64,000 nucleotides of DNA. Source: Pseudomonas sp. PH1b. GTDB lineage: Bacteria; Pseudomonadota; Gammaproteobacteria; Pseudomonadales; Pseudomonadaceae. Below, one piece after another: positions 51,686 through 59,889 of this stretch (the stretch's first letter is position 1; every line of letters begins with the position of its first letter). Position numbers and translations under genes: made by a program. Location of the stretch: positions 310,001-374,000 of the forward strand of contig NZ_AYMU01000005.1 of assembly GCF_000633395.1 (NCBI RefSeq), given 5' to 3'. Below the pieces are notes generated by a model that worked only from the letters and a program-made list of their open reading frames with translations, did no database searches and had not been told where the DNA came from.

Positions 51686-52654
51686 ATGTTGTACCCAAGC
51701 AAACCCAACAATGAGGCCCTGCGGATCCAGACCCTGCGGGAGCTGAATGTCCTCGATACCTCACCGGAAGAGCGTTTCGACCGCCTGACGCGCCTGGCCA
51801 AGCGCCTGTTCAATGTTCCCATCGCCCTGGTCAGCCTGGTGGACGGCGACCGGCAATGGTTCAAGTCCTGTGTGGGACTGGAGGCCAGCGAGACCCCGCG
51901 GGACATTTCGTTCTGCGGCCATGCGATCCTCGGCGACCAGATCCTCACGGTGTGCGACGCCGAGCAGGACGAGCGCTTCCACGACAACCCGCTGGTGGTC
52001 GGCGACCCGAAGATCCGCTTCTATGCCGGCTGCCCGCTGACCGTAGCCAATGGCAGCAAGCTGGGCACCTTGTGCCTGATCGATCTCAAGCCGCGCAACC
52101 TGGACGACGAGGAGCGAGCGCTGTTGCGCGACCTGGCGCGGATGGCCGAGCAGGAACTGGCCGCGGTCCAGATGGCCAGCATGGATGAGCTGACCCTGCT
52201 GTCCAACCGCCGTGGTTTCGAGGCCCTGGCCCGCCACGCCCTGGGGGTCTGCAAGCGCCTGGAGAAACCGGCCACCCTGCTGTTCTTCGACCTCAATGAC
52301 TTCAAGCAGATCAACGACAGCTACGGTCACGCCGAAGGCGATGGGGCACTCAAGACCTTTGCCGATGTACTGCGCATCGCCTTTCGCGAGAGCGACGTGA
52401 TCGGACGCCTGGGCGGTGACGAGTTCGTTGCCCTGTTGACCGCCGCCGACCATGTCGAGACCTCGGCGATCATGGCGCGCCTGCGGGAAATTCTCGACGA
52501 GCGCAATGCCACCTTGAAGCGCGGCTACGACATTCGTTTCAGCGTGGGCCAGATCGAGTACGACGCCGAGCGTCATCCGGATGTCGAGTCGCTGCTGGCC
52601 GATGCGGACAAGGCCATGTACCTGCACAAGCAGGCCTTGAAGAAAGCCCACTAG
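51686..52654 (+). CDS. GAF-GGDEF diguanylate cyclase
   Basis: 322 residues. GAF domain (about 20-160: LDTSPEERFDRLTRLAKRLFNVPIALVSLVDGDRQWFKSCVGL, the common N-terminal GAF of pseudomonad cyclases) and GGDEF domain (about 165-320: MDELTLLSNRRGFEALA, FFDLNDFKQINDSYGHAEGD, LGGDEFVALL intact). It should synthesise c-di-GMP in the cytosol, in response to a small ligand or redox state. GGAG lies 6 bases before the ATG. Confidence 0.92.
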   Translation: MLYPSKPNNEALRIQTLRELNVLDTSPEERFDRLTRLAKRLFNVPIALVSLVDGDRQWFKSCVGLEASETPRDISFCGHAILGDQILTVCDAEQDERFHDNPLVVGDPKIRFYAGCPLTVANGSKLGTLCLIDLKPRNLDDEERALLRDLARMAEQELAAVQMASMDELTLLSNRRGFEALARHALGVCKRLEKPATLLFFDLNDFKQINDSYGHAEGDGALKTFADVLRIAFRESDVIGRLGGDEFVALLTAADHVETSAIMARLREILDERNATLKRGYDIRFSVGQIEYDAERHPDVESLLADADKAMYLHKQALKKAH

Positions 52655-52663
52655 GCAGGGGCG

Positions 52664-52691
52664 CGCCCTCGGCCAAGGGCGGCCGGGGGCG
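52664..52691. terminator. Hairpin between convergent cyclase and exporter genes
   Basis: CGCCCTCGGCC and GGCCGGGGGCG pair with one mismatch around a 6-base loop. Located in the 46-base gap between convergent genes; without a T-run on either side. Confidence 0.55.
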
Positions 52692-52700
52692 GGCCTGGCG

Positions 52701-53909
52701 CTAGGCCAGGCTGGCCACCCTGGCGCGACGGTTGATGCTGGCATTGAGCGCCAGGCCGGCACTGCTCAGGACCACGAAGCTCAAGGCCAGGGTCGACTGC
52801 AGGTCATAGGGGCTGAGGTTGACCAGGGCGCTGATCAGGCCGCCGCTGATAAAGATCAGGGTATTGCCCGCCGAGGCCGAGGTCCCGGCGTACTCGGCGA
52901 ACAGCTCCATGGCCCTGGAGGTGGCTGCCGGGCGGGTGATGGTGGTGCCCGCGGTGCAGATGATCATGGGCACCAGCACCGTGGCCGGGGTCAGGCCGTA
53001 CAGGCTTGCCAGCAACGCCATGGTCAATCCGGCGAAGAGAATCAGGCACAGCCCGGTGACGATCTGCGTGGTCGATGGCATGCGCTTGTTCAGCACCCCG
53101 GCCAGCGTGCCGCCCAGCACATAGGCCGCGCCATAGAGCAACAGCGTTAGGGAGAACTGGTAGCTGTCCATCTGCAACTGTTCCATGAAGATCAGCGGCG
53201 AGACCACGATGAAGGAAAAGTGGCAGGCAAAGACGATGGCGCAAATCAGCCAGTAGGCCATGAAGCTGAAGTGGCTGCAGAGTTGGCGGTAGGCCTTGAA
53301 CACCTGGATGCGCTGGGTTGCCAGGGGGCGCGGGGGATTGTCCAGCGACACCAGGGCCTTCAGGAACACCAGCGCGGCCAGGGCGCTGAAGATATAGAAG
53401 CTGCCTGGCCAGTCCAGCCACTCCTGCAGCAAGGTGCCGGCCAGCGGCGAGAGGGAAATGCATACCCCGCTGGCCGTCACCATGAGGATCCGCAGGCGGT
53501 CGCGCTCCTGGCCGACGAAGAGGTCCTGGACCAGGGCCTGGGACAGCACGAAACAGCCGCAGCCTACGGCCTGGACCACGCGGAACAGCAGGAAATACCC
53601 GTAGTCCGTGGCCCACACGCAACCCAATGCTCCGGCTATCGCCACCGCCATCCCCGCCAGCAGCAGGTTCTTGCGGCCCAGGGCATCGGACAGGGGACCG
53701 ATCAGCAGTTGCGACAGGGAGATGCCGACGGCAAACAGGCTGACGGACAAGGCGATGTCCGAAGGGCTGGTGCCAAAGTGCCGGGACAAGGAGGGGAAGG
53801 AGGGCAGCACGACGTCGATGGGGAACACGCCGAGCATGACCATGGCCATCAGCAGCATGACGGCGCCGACCTTGCTGCTCGTGGATGGACGCGCCTTGGT
53901 TTCAGGCAT
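52701..53909 (-). CDS. Bcr/CflA-family MFS exporter
   Basis: 402 residues with 12 predicted membrane helices. Motif A SQLLIGPLSDALGRKNLLLAGM between helices 2 and 3 and the N-terminal FPIDVVLPSFPSLSRHFG are characteristic of the Bcr/CflA drug exporters. Last gene of a three-gene overlapping set: its ATG overlaps the end of the diiron oxygenase gene by 8 bases (ATGCCTGA), with AGGA 7 bases upstream. It is the probable export and self-resistance pump for the product of the operon. Confidence 0.9.
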   Translation of the reverse strand: MPETKARPSTSSKVGAVMLLMAMVMLGVFPIDVVLPSFPSLSRHFGTSPSDIALSVSLFAVGISLSQLLIGPLSDALGRKNLLLAGMAVAIAGALGCVWATDYGYFLLFRVVQAVGCGCFVLSQALVQDLFVGQERDRLRILMVTASGVCISLSPLAGTLLQEWLDWPGSFYIFSALAALVFLKALVSLDNPPRPLATQRIQVFKAYRQLCSHFSFMAYWLICAIVFACHFSFIVVSPLIFMEQLQMDSYQFSLTLLLYGAAYVLGGTLAGVLNKRMPSTTQIVTGLCLILFAGLTMALLASLYGLTPATVLVPMIICTAGTTITRPAATSRAMELFAEYAGTSASAGNTLIFISGGLISALVNLSPYDLQSTLALSFVVLSSAGLALNASINRRARVASLA

Positions 53910-54879
53910 CGATCAGTCCTGCCTGGCTGAACAGCGCGTAATGCGCCTGTTCCTCGAAGAAACCGGCGCGCTTCATCGCCAGCAGTGTGGCTGCGGCGCT
54001 GGAGCGGGCTCGCTGCGCGCGGGCCTCGGGCTGCTGCAACTGGTTCACGATGTCCCGGGCCTGGGTGCTGGAGAGGCCCACGCTGGTCAGGCTGGCTTCC
54101 AGCCAGGGCTCGTCCACCTCGGAAAAGATCATGATGATCTCGATCAGCTGGCGCGCCGAATCTTCCTGCTGGCTCGCAGCAAGCCTGGGCCACAGGTACT
54201 GGAACACCTCGGAAAAATAGCGGCTGTGGCGCGCCTCGTCCTCAAGGTGCTCCCTGAACATCTGGTACACGGTGCTGACCAACCCCTGGTCGCTGAGGCT
54301 CAGCAGTTCCTTGGCAATGATCGTTTCCGATACGAAGCCGATCAGGAACCACAGCAGCGGACGCCCCTGGTCATGGCTGGCATCCAGCCGTTCCAGCAGC
54401 AGGCGGATGCGCTTGGGTGGCGAATCCCAGGCGGCCATGCGGTAGTAGTCCGCGACCTGCTCGGCCAGCTTGAAGGAGAACAGCGCGTGGTAGCCCTCAT
54501 CGGTGTACAGCTGCAGTGCCGCGATCTTCATGGCCTGTGGCAAGTGCAAGGGCAGCTCGTCGTGGATCAGGGTCTGCACTGACCGGTTGACGACCTTGTG
54601 CTCCAGCAGTGTCGTGTAGTTGAGGAAGTACACCAGGTGATTGGCCGCCAGGCGTTGTTGCACGGCGCGCGATGCCTGTTGAATGGCCGGGTGTTTGAAG
54701 TAGTGGATAAAGGCTGGCGGGAACCAGTCTTTGCTTATTAGTTGTTGTTGGATTTCAGGGGGCGCTGGAAGTTGATAGCTGCTCTTCTTGCTGCGCACCG
54801 CGGAACGATTATCCCAATCACCCAAGGTCCAGTGGCGATGTGTGGACGACGGGTTTTCGGGCATGTTCCAAGTTGCCAT
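53902..54879 (-). CDS. AurF-like diiron oxygenase
   Basis: 325 residues of the ferritin-like p-aminobenzoate N-oxygenase (AurF) family. All seven expected iron ligands are visible with AurF-like spacing: E93 (LLEHK), E128 and H131 (DEGYH), E185 (SETII), H211, E215 and H218 (REHLEDEARH). AurF oxidises an aryl amine to a nitro group; relatives act on other amines or C-H bonds. The ATG overlaps the SagB-type stop by one base (TAATG), with GGAG about 10 bases before it. An in-frame start at 54927 would lie inside the preceding gene. Substrate unknown. Confidence 0.88.
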   Translation of the reverse strand: MATWNMPENPSSTHRHWTLGDWDNRSAVRSKKSSYQLPAPPEIQQQLISKDWFPPAFIHYFKHPAIQQASRAVQQRLAANHLVYFLNYTTLLEHKVVNRSVQTLIHDELPLHLPQAMKIAALQLYTDEGYHALFSFKLAEQVADYYRMAAWDSPPKRIRLLLERLDASHDQGRPLLWFLIGFVSETIIAKELLSLSDQGLVSTVYQMFREHLEDEARHSRYFSEVFQYLWPRLAASQQEDSARQLIEIIMIFSEVDEPWLEASLTSVGLSSTQARDIVNQLQQPEARAQRARSSAAATLLAMKRAGFFEEQAHYALFSQAGLIDA

Positions 54880-55961
54880 TATTGTTCTTGCTCCTGATCG
54901 GCTATTAGCGCCCTCAGTTCCTTGCATTGTGCTTGTCCGTCACTGTAGCCGCTGCCGACGAAGAACAACGGTTGTTCTGCCGAGTTGTCCAGCCCCAGCA
55001 GTTGTTCTACTTGTTCATCATTGAATGCCCCGGTCAGCCAAGTGCCCAGTCCCAGGTCCGTTGCGGCCAGCTGGAAGGTCTGGGAGATATGCCCGGCTTC
55101 CACATAGGCCATGCGGTAGGCGCGCGAATGTTCGTACTTCCACCATAACTTGTCAAAGCGGGCGGTGATGAAAAGCCCCATGGGCAAGTCATTGATGAAG
55201 TGTTGCCCGGCCAGCAGCAACCCCAGCGGGTGGTTGGGCAGCGAGTGGACCCACTGCAAGGCATGCAGTTGCGAATGGTAGAAGTAGATCCCGGGAGTCA
55301 GGCCTTCGACCCGGGCGGCATAGACGTAGCCCTCGCAGGCATTCAGGCCACCGCCGGAAGGGCTGGCGCGCCTGGCCCGCAGCGTTTCTGGAGCGCTCTC
55401 GTCCGGATCCGCCTGGCGTTCCCGCAGGTAGCCCAGGGACAGGTAGAGCAGGTTGCCGAGGTCTTCCAGGGCCATGGGCCGGGCGTGGAAGGAACGTGAG
55501 GTCTTGCGCTTGAGCAGGACCTGGGCCAGGGCGTTGCCGGTGTTTTCCAGCAATGGCGCCGGCAACTCGATCAGCTCGGCCGGGCTGGCCTGGTCGAAGC
55601 GCTCGGTGGGCGGCTGGGTGTCGAGCACCTGCTGGCAATGCTCAAGGTACAGCGCCGACCATTCATGGATGTCCTTGGGGAGCTGTTCGAAGGGCAGGTT
55701 CTTGGTGCCGACATGGAAGATCCTCGACAGTTCGTCCCAGCCCCATTCGGGCTCGGCAAACGGCTCTGCGGACAGGAGCCCGGCGGCGAGGAATGCGCCA
55801 TCGATTTCATCAGCGCCATCAAATAAGGCGGGGTCTTCCACAAGTTGTATCAGGCGTGTGGAATAGGAGGCATCCAGTTCGTACTGAGTGTGCTCCTTAT
55901 AGTTCCAGACGATAGTGAAAGGCGGGCGCGCAATAATGAAGAAGTTTGGGTTTATATGCAT
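54879..55961 (-). CDS. SagB-type flavin dehydrogenase (nitroreductase superfamily)
   Basis: 360 residues from the ATG at 55961; a start at 56024 would lie inside a stem-loop. The first 90 residues (MHINPNFFIIARPPFTIVWNYKEHTQYELDASYSTRLIQL) look like the N-terminal accessory domain of SagB/ThcOx proteins. The FMN domain has RKTSRSFHARPMALEDLGNLLYLSLG (near 150), ASPSGGGLNACEGYVYA, LTPGIYFYH and YVEAGHISQTFQLAATDLGLGTWLTG. Family members oxidise azolines to azoles in RiPPs or dehydrogenate other substrates. No YcaO cyclodehydratase gene is present, so ordinary azole formation is not implied. The ribosome site (AGGG, 12 bases away) is weak. Confidence 0.88.
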   Translation of the reverse strand: MHINPNFFIIARPPFTIVWNYKEHTQYELDASYSTRLIQLVEDPALFDGADEIDGAFLAAGLLSAEPFAEPEWGWDELSRIFHVGTKNLPFEQLPKDIHEWSALYLEHCQQVLDTQPPTERFDQASPAELIELPAPLLENTGNALAQVLLKRKTSRSFHARPMALEDLGNLLYLSLGYLRERQADPDESAPETLRARRASPSGGGLNACEGYVYAARVEGLTPGIYFYHSQLHALQWVHSLPNHPLGLLLAGQHFINDLPMGLFITARFDKLWWKYEHSRAYRMAYVEAGHISQTFQLAATDLGLGTWLTGAFNDEQVEQLLGLDNSAEQPLFFVGSGYSDGQAQCKELRALIADQEQEQ

Positions 55962-55995
55962 TGTTGTTGATAGCCCTGAACTTTGCCTGAAGATG

Positions 55996-56022
55996 GGGCT
56001 GGAGGATGTAGCACTCCAGCCC
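55996..56022 (-). promoter_or_regulatory. Stem-loop between the 23-aa peptide gene and the SagB-type gene
   Basis: GGGCTGGAG and CTCCAGCCC form a perfect 9-bp stem with a 9-base loop, 14 bases past the peptide stop on the minus strand. Pairing can extend by three bases (ATC/GAT) past one bulged G. No T-run follows, so it is more likely an attenuator or mRNA-end stabiliser than a full terminator. Confidence 0.6.
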
Positions 56023-56036
56023 ATCCACTACTTCAC

Positions 56037-56108
56037 TTAGCGGGATTTAGCCGCAGTGAGGCAATTCAGGTTGGCGATTTTTTTCGATTCAAGGCTGATG
56101 GCTTTCAT
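56037..56108 (-). CDS. 23-aa peptide gene, candidate precursor or leader peptide
   Basis: The frame runs from an ATG at 56108 to a TAA at 56037, and GGAG with an 8-base spacer precedes it, the best ribosome site of the operon. The peptide begins MKAISLESKK, has a single cysteine at position 16 within NLNCLTAA, and ends KSR. It is basic in the first half and has no membrane segment. It lies first in a row with the SagB-type, diiron and exporter genes. It is similar in size to PqqA but lacks the Glu and Tyr pair. It could be a RiPP precursor, a peptide scaffold or a regulatory leader; I cannot tell which. Confidence 0.5.
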   Translation of the reverse strand: MKAISLESKKIANLNCLTAAKSR

Positions 56109-56208
56109 GGGTAGTGCTCCTGAGTAGTAAAAGATGTCGCTTCAGTGCGACTTCGAGAGCGTAGTAAAGGTTGTTAGTTAGGCAAGTAAGTTTTTTGCTT
56201 TTTTATAA

Positions 56209-56222
56209 ACGTACCGGTTCGT
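56209..56222. promoter_or_regulatory. Near-perfect 14-bp palindrome, candidate operator
   Basis: ACGTACCGGTTCGT, centred on ACCGGT, with a single mismatched pair. It lies about 100 bases upstream of the peptide start, within the A+T-rich promoter area. No regulator gene sits next to the operon, so the binding protein is unknown. Confidence 0.5.
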
Positions 56223-56370
56223 GTAATAGGCGCTGCGGTGATTGCTGACCCTGGTGCGGGGTAAACAGGGCGGGCATGCAGGGGAAAACGGGGGCCAGGG
56301 TGGCTGCTTGTTCACGGCCGCCGGGAAGCAGCCAGAAGGGCCGGGCTGGCTGGCGAAAAAACGCCGGTGG

Positions 56371-56392
56371 TATCACCGGCGTCTGCCAGCGG
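56371..56392 (-). terminator. Rho-independent terminator of fabI
   Basis: ACGCCGGTG and CACCGGCGT form a perfect 9-bp stem with a GTAT loop. On the minus strand it is followed by TTTTTTCG, 48 bases past the fabI stop. Confidence 0.9.
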
Positions 56393-56439
56393 CTAGACCC
56401 TGGGGGCGGCGGTACTCCTCAGGGGCTTGCCCGTGGGCT

Positions 56440-57234
56440 TCACTCTTCGAGGTTGCCCATGGCGGTGGTGTTGAAACCGCCGTCCACGTACATGATCTCG
56501 CCGCTGATGCCGGAGGCCAGGTCCGAGCAGAGGAAGGCGCCGGCGTTGCCGACTTCTTCGATGGTGACGTTGCGTCGCAGCGGGGTCTGGGCTTCGTTGG
56601 CCGCCAGCATCTTGCGGAAGTTCTTGATCCCCGAGGCGGCCAGGGTGCGGATCGGGCCGGCGGAGACGGCGTTGACCCGAGTGCCCTCCGGGCCCAGGGA
56701 GCCGGCCAGGTAGCGTACGCCGGCTTCCAGGGAGGCCTTGGCCATGCCCATCACGTTGTAGTTGGGCATGGTGCGCTCGGCGCCCAGGTAGGACAGGGTC
56801 AGCAGGCTGCCGTTGCGGCCCTTCATCAGCTCGCGACCGGCCTTGGCCAGGGCCACGAAGCTGTAGGCGCTGATGTCGTGGGCGATGCGAAAGCCCTCAC
56901 GGGTGGTGGCGTCGGTGAAGTCGCCTTCGAGCTGGTCGCCGGGGGCGAAGCCTACGGAGTGGACGATGCAGTCCAGGCCGTCCCACTGTTTACCCAGCTC
57001 GCTGAAGACCTGGGCGATCTGTTCGTCGCTGGCCACGTCGCAGGGGAAGCACAGCTCGGCGCTGGAGCCCCAGCCGGCGGCGAATTCCTCGACCCGGCCC
57101 TTGAGTTTTTCGTTCTGATAAGTGAAGGCCAGCTCGGCGCCTTCACGGTGCATGGCGGCGGCAATGCCGGAGGCGATCGACAGCTTGCTGGCGACGCCGA
57201 CGATCAATACACGCTTCCCAGCGAGAAAACCCAT
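56440..57234 (-). CDS. fabI: Enoyl-ACP reductase, NADH, FabI type
   Basis: 264 residues. SDR-type NADH site ([19 protein letters not shown]), catalytic Y-x6-K in YNVMGMAK (near 156-163) and the usual [13 protein letters not shown] and [13 protein letters not shown] motifs. It reduces enoyl-ACP in fatty-acid synthesis and is the classical triclosan target. AGGAG lies 9 bases before the ATG. It begins only 22 bases after nppD on the same strand, so it may be read from the transporter promoter as well. FabV at 20251 gives the same activity. Confidence 0.97.
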   Translation of the reverse strand: MGFLAGKRVLIVGVASKLSIASGIAAAMHREGAELAFTYQNEKLKGRVEEFAAGWGSSAELCFPCDVASDEQIAQVFSELGKQWDGLDCIVHSVGFAPGDQLEGDFTDATTREGFRIAHDISAYSFVALAKAGRELMKGRNGSLLTLSYLGAERTMPNYNVMGMAKASLEAGVRYLAGSLGPEGTRVNAVSAGPIRTLAASGIKNFRKMLAANEAQTPLRRNVTIEEVGNAGAFLCSDLASGISGEIMYVDGGFNTTAMGNLEE

Positions 57235-57256
57235 AGGTTGCTACTCCTGTTGCAGA

Positions 57257-58867
57257 TTATTCGGCGCTTGCCGGAGCCAGGAACGCGGCTTCCAGCAATT
57301 GCCGTGTGTAGGGATGTTGTGGGACGGCAAAGATACCGCGCGCGTCACCCTGTTCCACCACCTGGCCGTGCTTGATCACCATCAGCTGGTGGCTCAGGGC
57401 CTTGACCACCGCCAGGTCATGGCTGATGAACAGGTAGGTCAGGTTGTACTTGAGTTGCAGGTTGCGCAGCAGTTCCACCACCTGGCGCTGGACGGTGCGG
57501 TCCAGGGCCGAGGTCGGCTCGTCCAGCAGGATCAGCCGCGGCTTGAGCACCAGGGCTCGGGCAATGGCGATCCGTTGCCGCTGGCCCCCGGAGAACTCGT
57601 GGGGATAGCGGTCTCGGGTAGCCGGGTCGAGGCCGACCTCCTTGAGGGCGTCGACAATCGCCTGTTCCTGCTCTGCCTCGGTGCCGATCCGGTGGATCCG
57701 CAGGCCCTCGCCAACGATCTGGCTCACGCTCATCCGTGGGCTGAGGCTGCCGAAGGGGTCCTGGAACACCACCTGCATTTCCCGGCGCAGCGGCCGCACC
57801 TGTTTCTGCGACAGTTGGTCGAGTTGCTGGCCTTCGAAACGAATGCCGCCTTGGCTGCCGATCAAGCGCAGGATCGCCAGCCCCAGGGTCGACTTGCCCG
57901 AGCCACTTTCGCCGACAATGCCCAGGGTCTGGCCCTGGGGCAGGCTGAAGTGAACGCCGTCCACCGCCTTGACGTGATCCACGGTGTGGCGCAGCAGCCC
58001 TTTCTTGATCGGGAACCAGACCTTGAGGTTGTCCACTTGCAGCAGCGCCGGGCCGACTTCATTGGCCGCCGGCAGGCCGCTGGGCTCGGCGGCCAGCAGT
58101 TCCCGGGTGTAGGGGTGCTGCGGCGCGCGAAACAGCTCCTCGCAGGAGGCTTGCTCGACGATGCAGCCCTTTTGCATGACGCAGACCCGATGGGCAATCC
58201 GCCGCACCAGGTTCAGATCGTGGCTGATCAGCAACAGGGCCATGCCCAGCCGTGCCTGCAGCTCCTTGAGCAGTTCGAGGATCTTCAACTGCACGGTGAC
58301 GTCCAGCGCCGTGGTGGGCTCGTCGGCGATCAGCAGTTCCGGCTCGTTGGCCAGGGCCATGGCGATCATCACCCGTTGCCGCTGGCCGCCGGAGAGCTCG
58401 TGGGGCAGGGCCTTGAGGCGCTTCTGCGGTTCGGGAATGCCCACCAGTTCCAGCAGTTCCAGGGTGCGCCGGGTGGCCACCTTGCCGGTCAGGCCCTTGT
58501 GGATGGCCAGCACCTCGTTGATCTGCTTCTCGATGCAGTGCAGCGGGTTCAGCGAGGTCATGGGTTCCTGGAAGATCATCGCGATGCGGTTGCCGCGAAT
58601 GTGGCGGATGGTCTTTTCTTTCAGGGTCAGCAGGTCGTGCCCGGAATAGTTGATGCTACCGCTCGGGTGGCGAGCCAGGGGGTAGGGCAGCAGACGCAGG
58701 ATCGAGTGGGCGGTCACCGATTTGCCGGAGCCGCTTTCGCCCACCAGGGCCAGGGTCTCGCCGCGCTTGATGTCGAAGCTGATGCCTTCCACCACCCGCT
58801 GGGCGCGGTCGCCGGTGACGAACTCGACGGCCAGGTCGCGGACTTCGATCAGGTTGTCCTGGGTCAT
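57257..58867 (-). CDS. nppD: Dual ABC ATPase of the Npp/Yej peptide importer
   Basis: 536 residues with two complete nucleotide-binding domains. First: Walker A GESGSGKS (near 43), signature LSGGQRQR, Walker [13 protein letters not shown]. Second: Walker [10 protein letters not shown] (near 335), signature FSGGQRQR, Walker [13 protein letters not shown]. This tandem form is that of YejF. In P. aeruginosa NppA1A2BCD (genes beside fabI) takes up peptidyl nucleoside antibiotics such as pacidamycin and also peptides. GAGG lies 7 bases before the ATG at 58867. Confidence 0.93.
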   Translation of the reverse strand: MTQDNLIEVRDLAVEFVTGDRAQRVVEGISFDIKRGETLALVGESGSGKSVTAHSILRLLPYPLARHPSGSINYSGHDLLTLKEKTIRHIRGNRIAMIFQEPMTSLNPLHCIEKQINEVLAIHKGLTGKVATRRTLELLELVGIPEPQKRLKALPHELSGGQRQRVMIAMALANEPELLIADEPTTALDVTVQLKILELLKELQARLGMALLLISHDLNLVRRIAHRVCVMQKGCIVEQASCEELFRAPQHPYTRELLAAEPSGLPAANEVGPALLQVDNLKVWFPIKKGLLRHTVDHVKAVDGVHFSLPQGQTLGIVGESGSGKSTLGLAILRLIGSQGGIRFEGQQLDQLSQKQVRPLRREMQVVFQDPFGSLSPRMSVSQIVGEGLRIHRIGTEAEQEQAIVDALKEVGLDPATRDRYPHEFSGGQRQRIAIARALVLKPRLILLDEPTSALDRTVQRQVVELLRNLQLKYNLTYLFISHDLAVVKALSHQLMVIKHGQVVEQGDARGIFAVPQHPYTRQLLEAAFLAPASAE

Positions 58868-58868
58868 G

Positions 58869-59888
58869 TCATTTCCTCGGGTCGAAGGCATCGCGGGCGG
58901 ATTCGCCGATAAACACCAGCAGGCTGAGCATCAGCGCCAGCACGGCGAAGGCACTCATGCCCAGCCAGGGCGCCTGCAGGTTGGACTTGCCCTGGGCCAC
59001 CAGTTCACCCAGGGACGGCGCGCCGGGGGGCAGGCCGAAACCGAGGAAGTCCAGGGCGGTCAGGGTGCCGATGGCGCCGGTGAGGATAAAGGGCATGAAG
59101 GTCATGGTGGAGACCATGGCGTTGGGCAGGATGTGGCGAAACATGATCGCCCCGTTCTGCATGCCCAGGGCCCGGGCTGCGCGCACGTATTCCAGGTTGC
59201 GCCCGCGCAGGAACTCGGCGCGCACCACGTCCACCAGGCTCATCCAGGAGAACAGCAGCATGATCCCCAGCAGCCACCAGAAGTTCGGTTGCACGAAGCT
59301 GGCGAGGATGATCAGCAGGTAGAGCACCGGCAGGCCCGACCAGATCTCCAGGAAACGCTGGCCGACCAGGTCCACCCAGCCGCCGTAGAAACCCTGCAGG
59401 GCGCCGGCGATGACCCCGATGATCGAGCTGAGCAGGGTCAGGGTCAGGGCGAACAGCACCGACACGCGAAAGCCGTAGATCACCCGCGCCAGTACATCGC
59501 GGCCCTGGTCGTCGGTGCCCAGCAGGTTGTCTGCCGAGGGCGGCGCCGGCGCCGGGACTCGCAGGTCGTAGTTGATGCTCTGGTAGCTGAAGGGGATCGG
59601 CGCCCAGAGTACCCAGGCATCCTTCTGCGCCAGCAGCTCGCGAATGTAGGGGCTCTTGTAGTTGGCTTCCAGGGGGAATTCGCCGCCGAAGGTGGTTTCC
59701 GGGTAGCGCTTGAGGGCCGGGAAGTACCAGCCGCCTTCGTAGTGCACCACCAGCGGCTTGTCGTTGGCGATCAGCTCGGCGCCCAGGCTCAGCACGAACA
59801 GGGTCAGGAACAGCCACAGCGACCACCAGCCGCGCTTGTTGGCCTTGAAGCGTTCGAAGCGCCGGCGATTGAGGGGGGACAGGTTCAT
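58869..59888 (-). CDS. nppC: Npp/Yej importer permease (YejE-like)
   Basis: 339 residues. Starts MNLSPLNRRRFERFKANKRGWWSLW, with one N-terminal helix, a periplasmic region, and five helices. The BPD permease EAA loop is ARALGMQNGAIMFRHILPNAM. Corresponds to YejE and DppC. It lies one base before nppD and two bases after nppB, a compact operon. Confidence 0.93.
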   Translation of the reverse strand: MNLSPLNRRRFERFKANKRGWWSLWLFLTLFVLSLGAELIANDKPLVVHYEGGWYFPALKRYPETTFGGEFPLEANYKSPYIRELLAQKDAWVLWAPIPFSYQSINYDLRVPAPAPPSADNLLGTDDQGRDVLARVIYGFRVSVLFALTLTLLSSIIGVIAGALQGFYGGWVDLVGQRFLEIWSGLPVLYLLIILASFVQPNFWWLLGIMLLFSWMSLVDVVRAEFLRGRNLEYVRAARALGMQNGAIMFRHILPNAMVSTMTFMPFILTGAIGTLTALDFLGFGLPPGAPSLGELVAQGKSNLQAPWLGMSAFAVLALMLSLLVFIGESARDAFDPRK

Positions 59889-59889
59889 C

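Larger units (their letters stand above)
56109..56439 (-). other. Control region of the peptide/SagB operon and 3' region of fabI
   Basis: The part at 56161-56220 has only 20 G or C among 60 bases, far below the surroundings, and should hold the promoter of the peptide operon. A small hairpin GTCGC/GCGAC (56136-56151) lies in the presumed mRNA leader. The palindrome at 56209-56222 and the fabI terminator at 56371-56392 are listed separately. No gene is seen. Confidence 0.6.

Noticed and set aside
54879..55961. Azole (thiazole/oxazole) dehydrogenase of a classical TOMM cluster
   Set aside because: There is no YcaO cyclodehydratase or E1-like partner nearby, and the peptide has only one Cys and few Ser/Thr residues, so azole formation is not supported.
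56037..56108. PqqA homologue
   Set aside because: The length is alike, but the Glu-x3-Tyr motif that is cross-linked in PqqA is absent and no pqqB-E genes are nearby.
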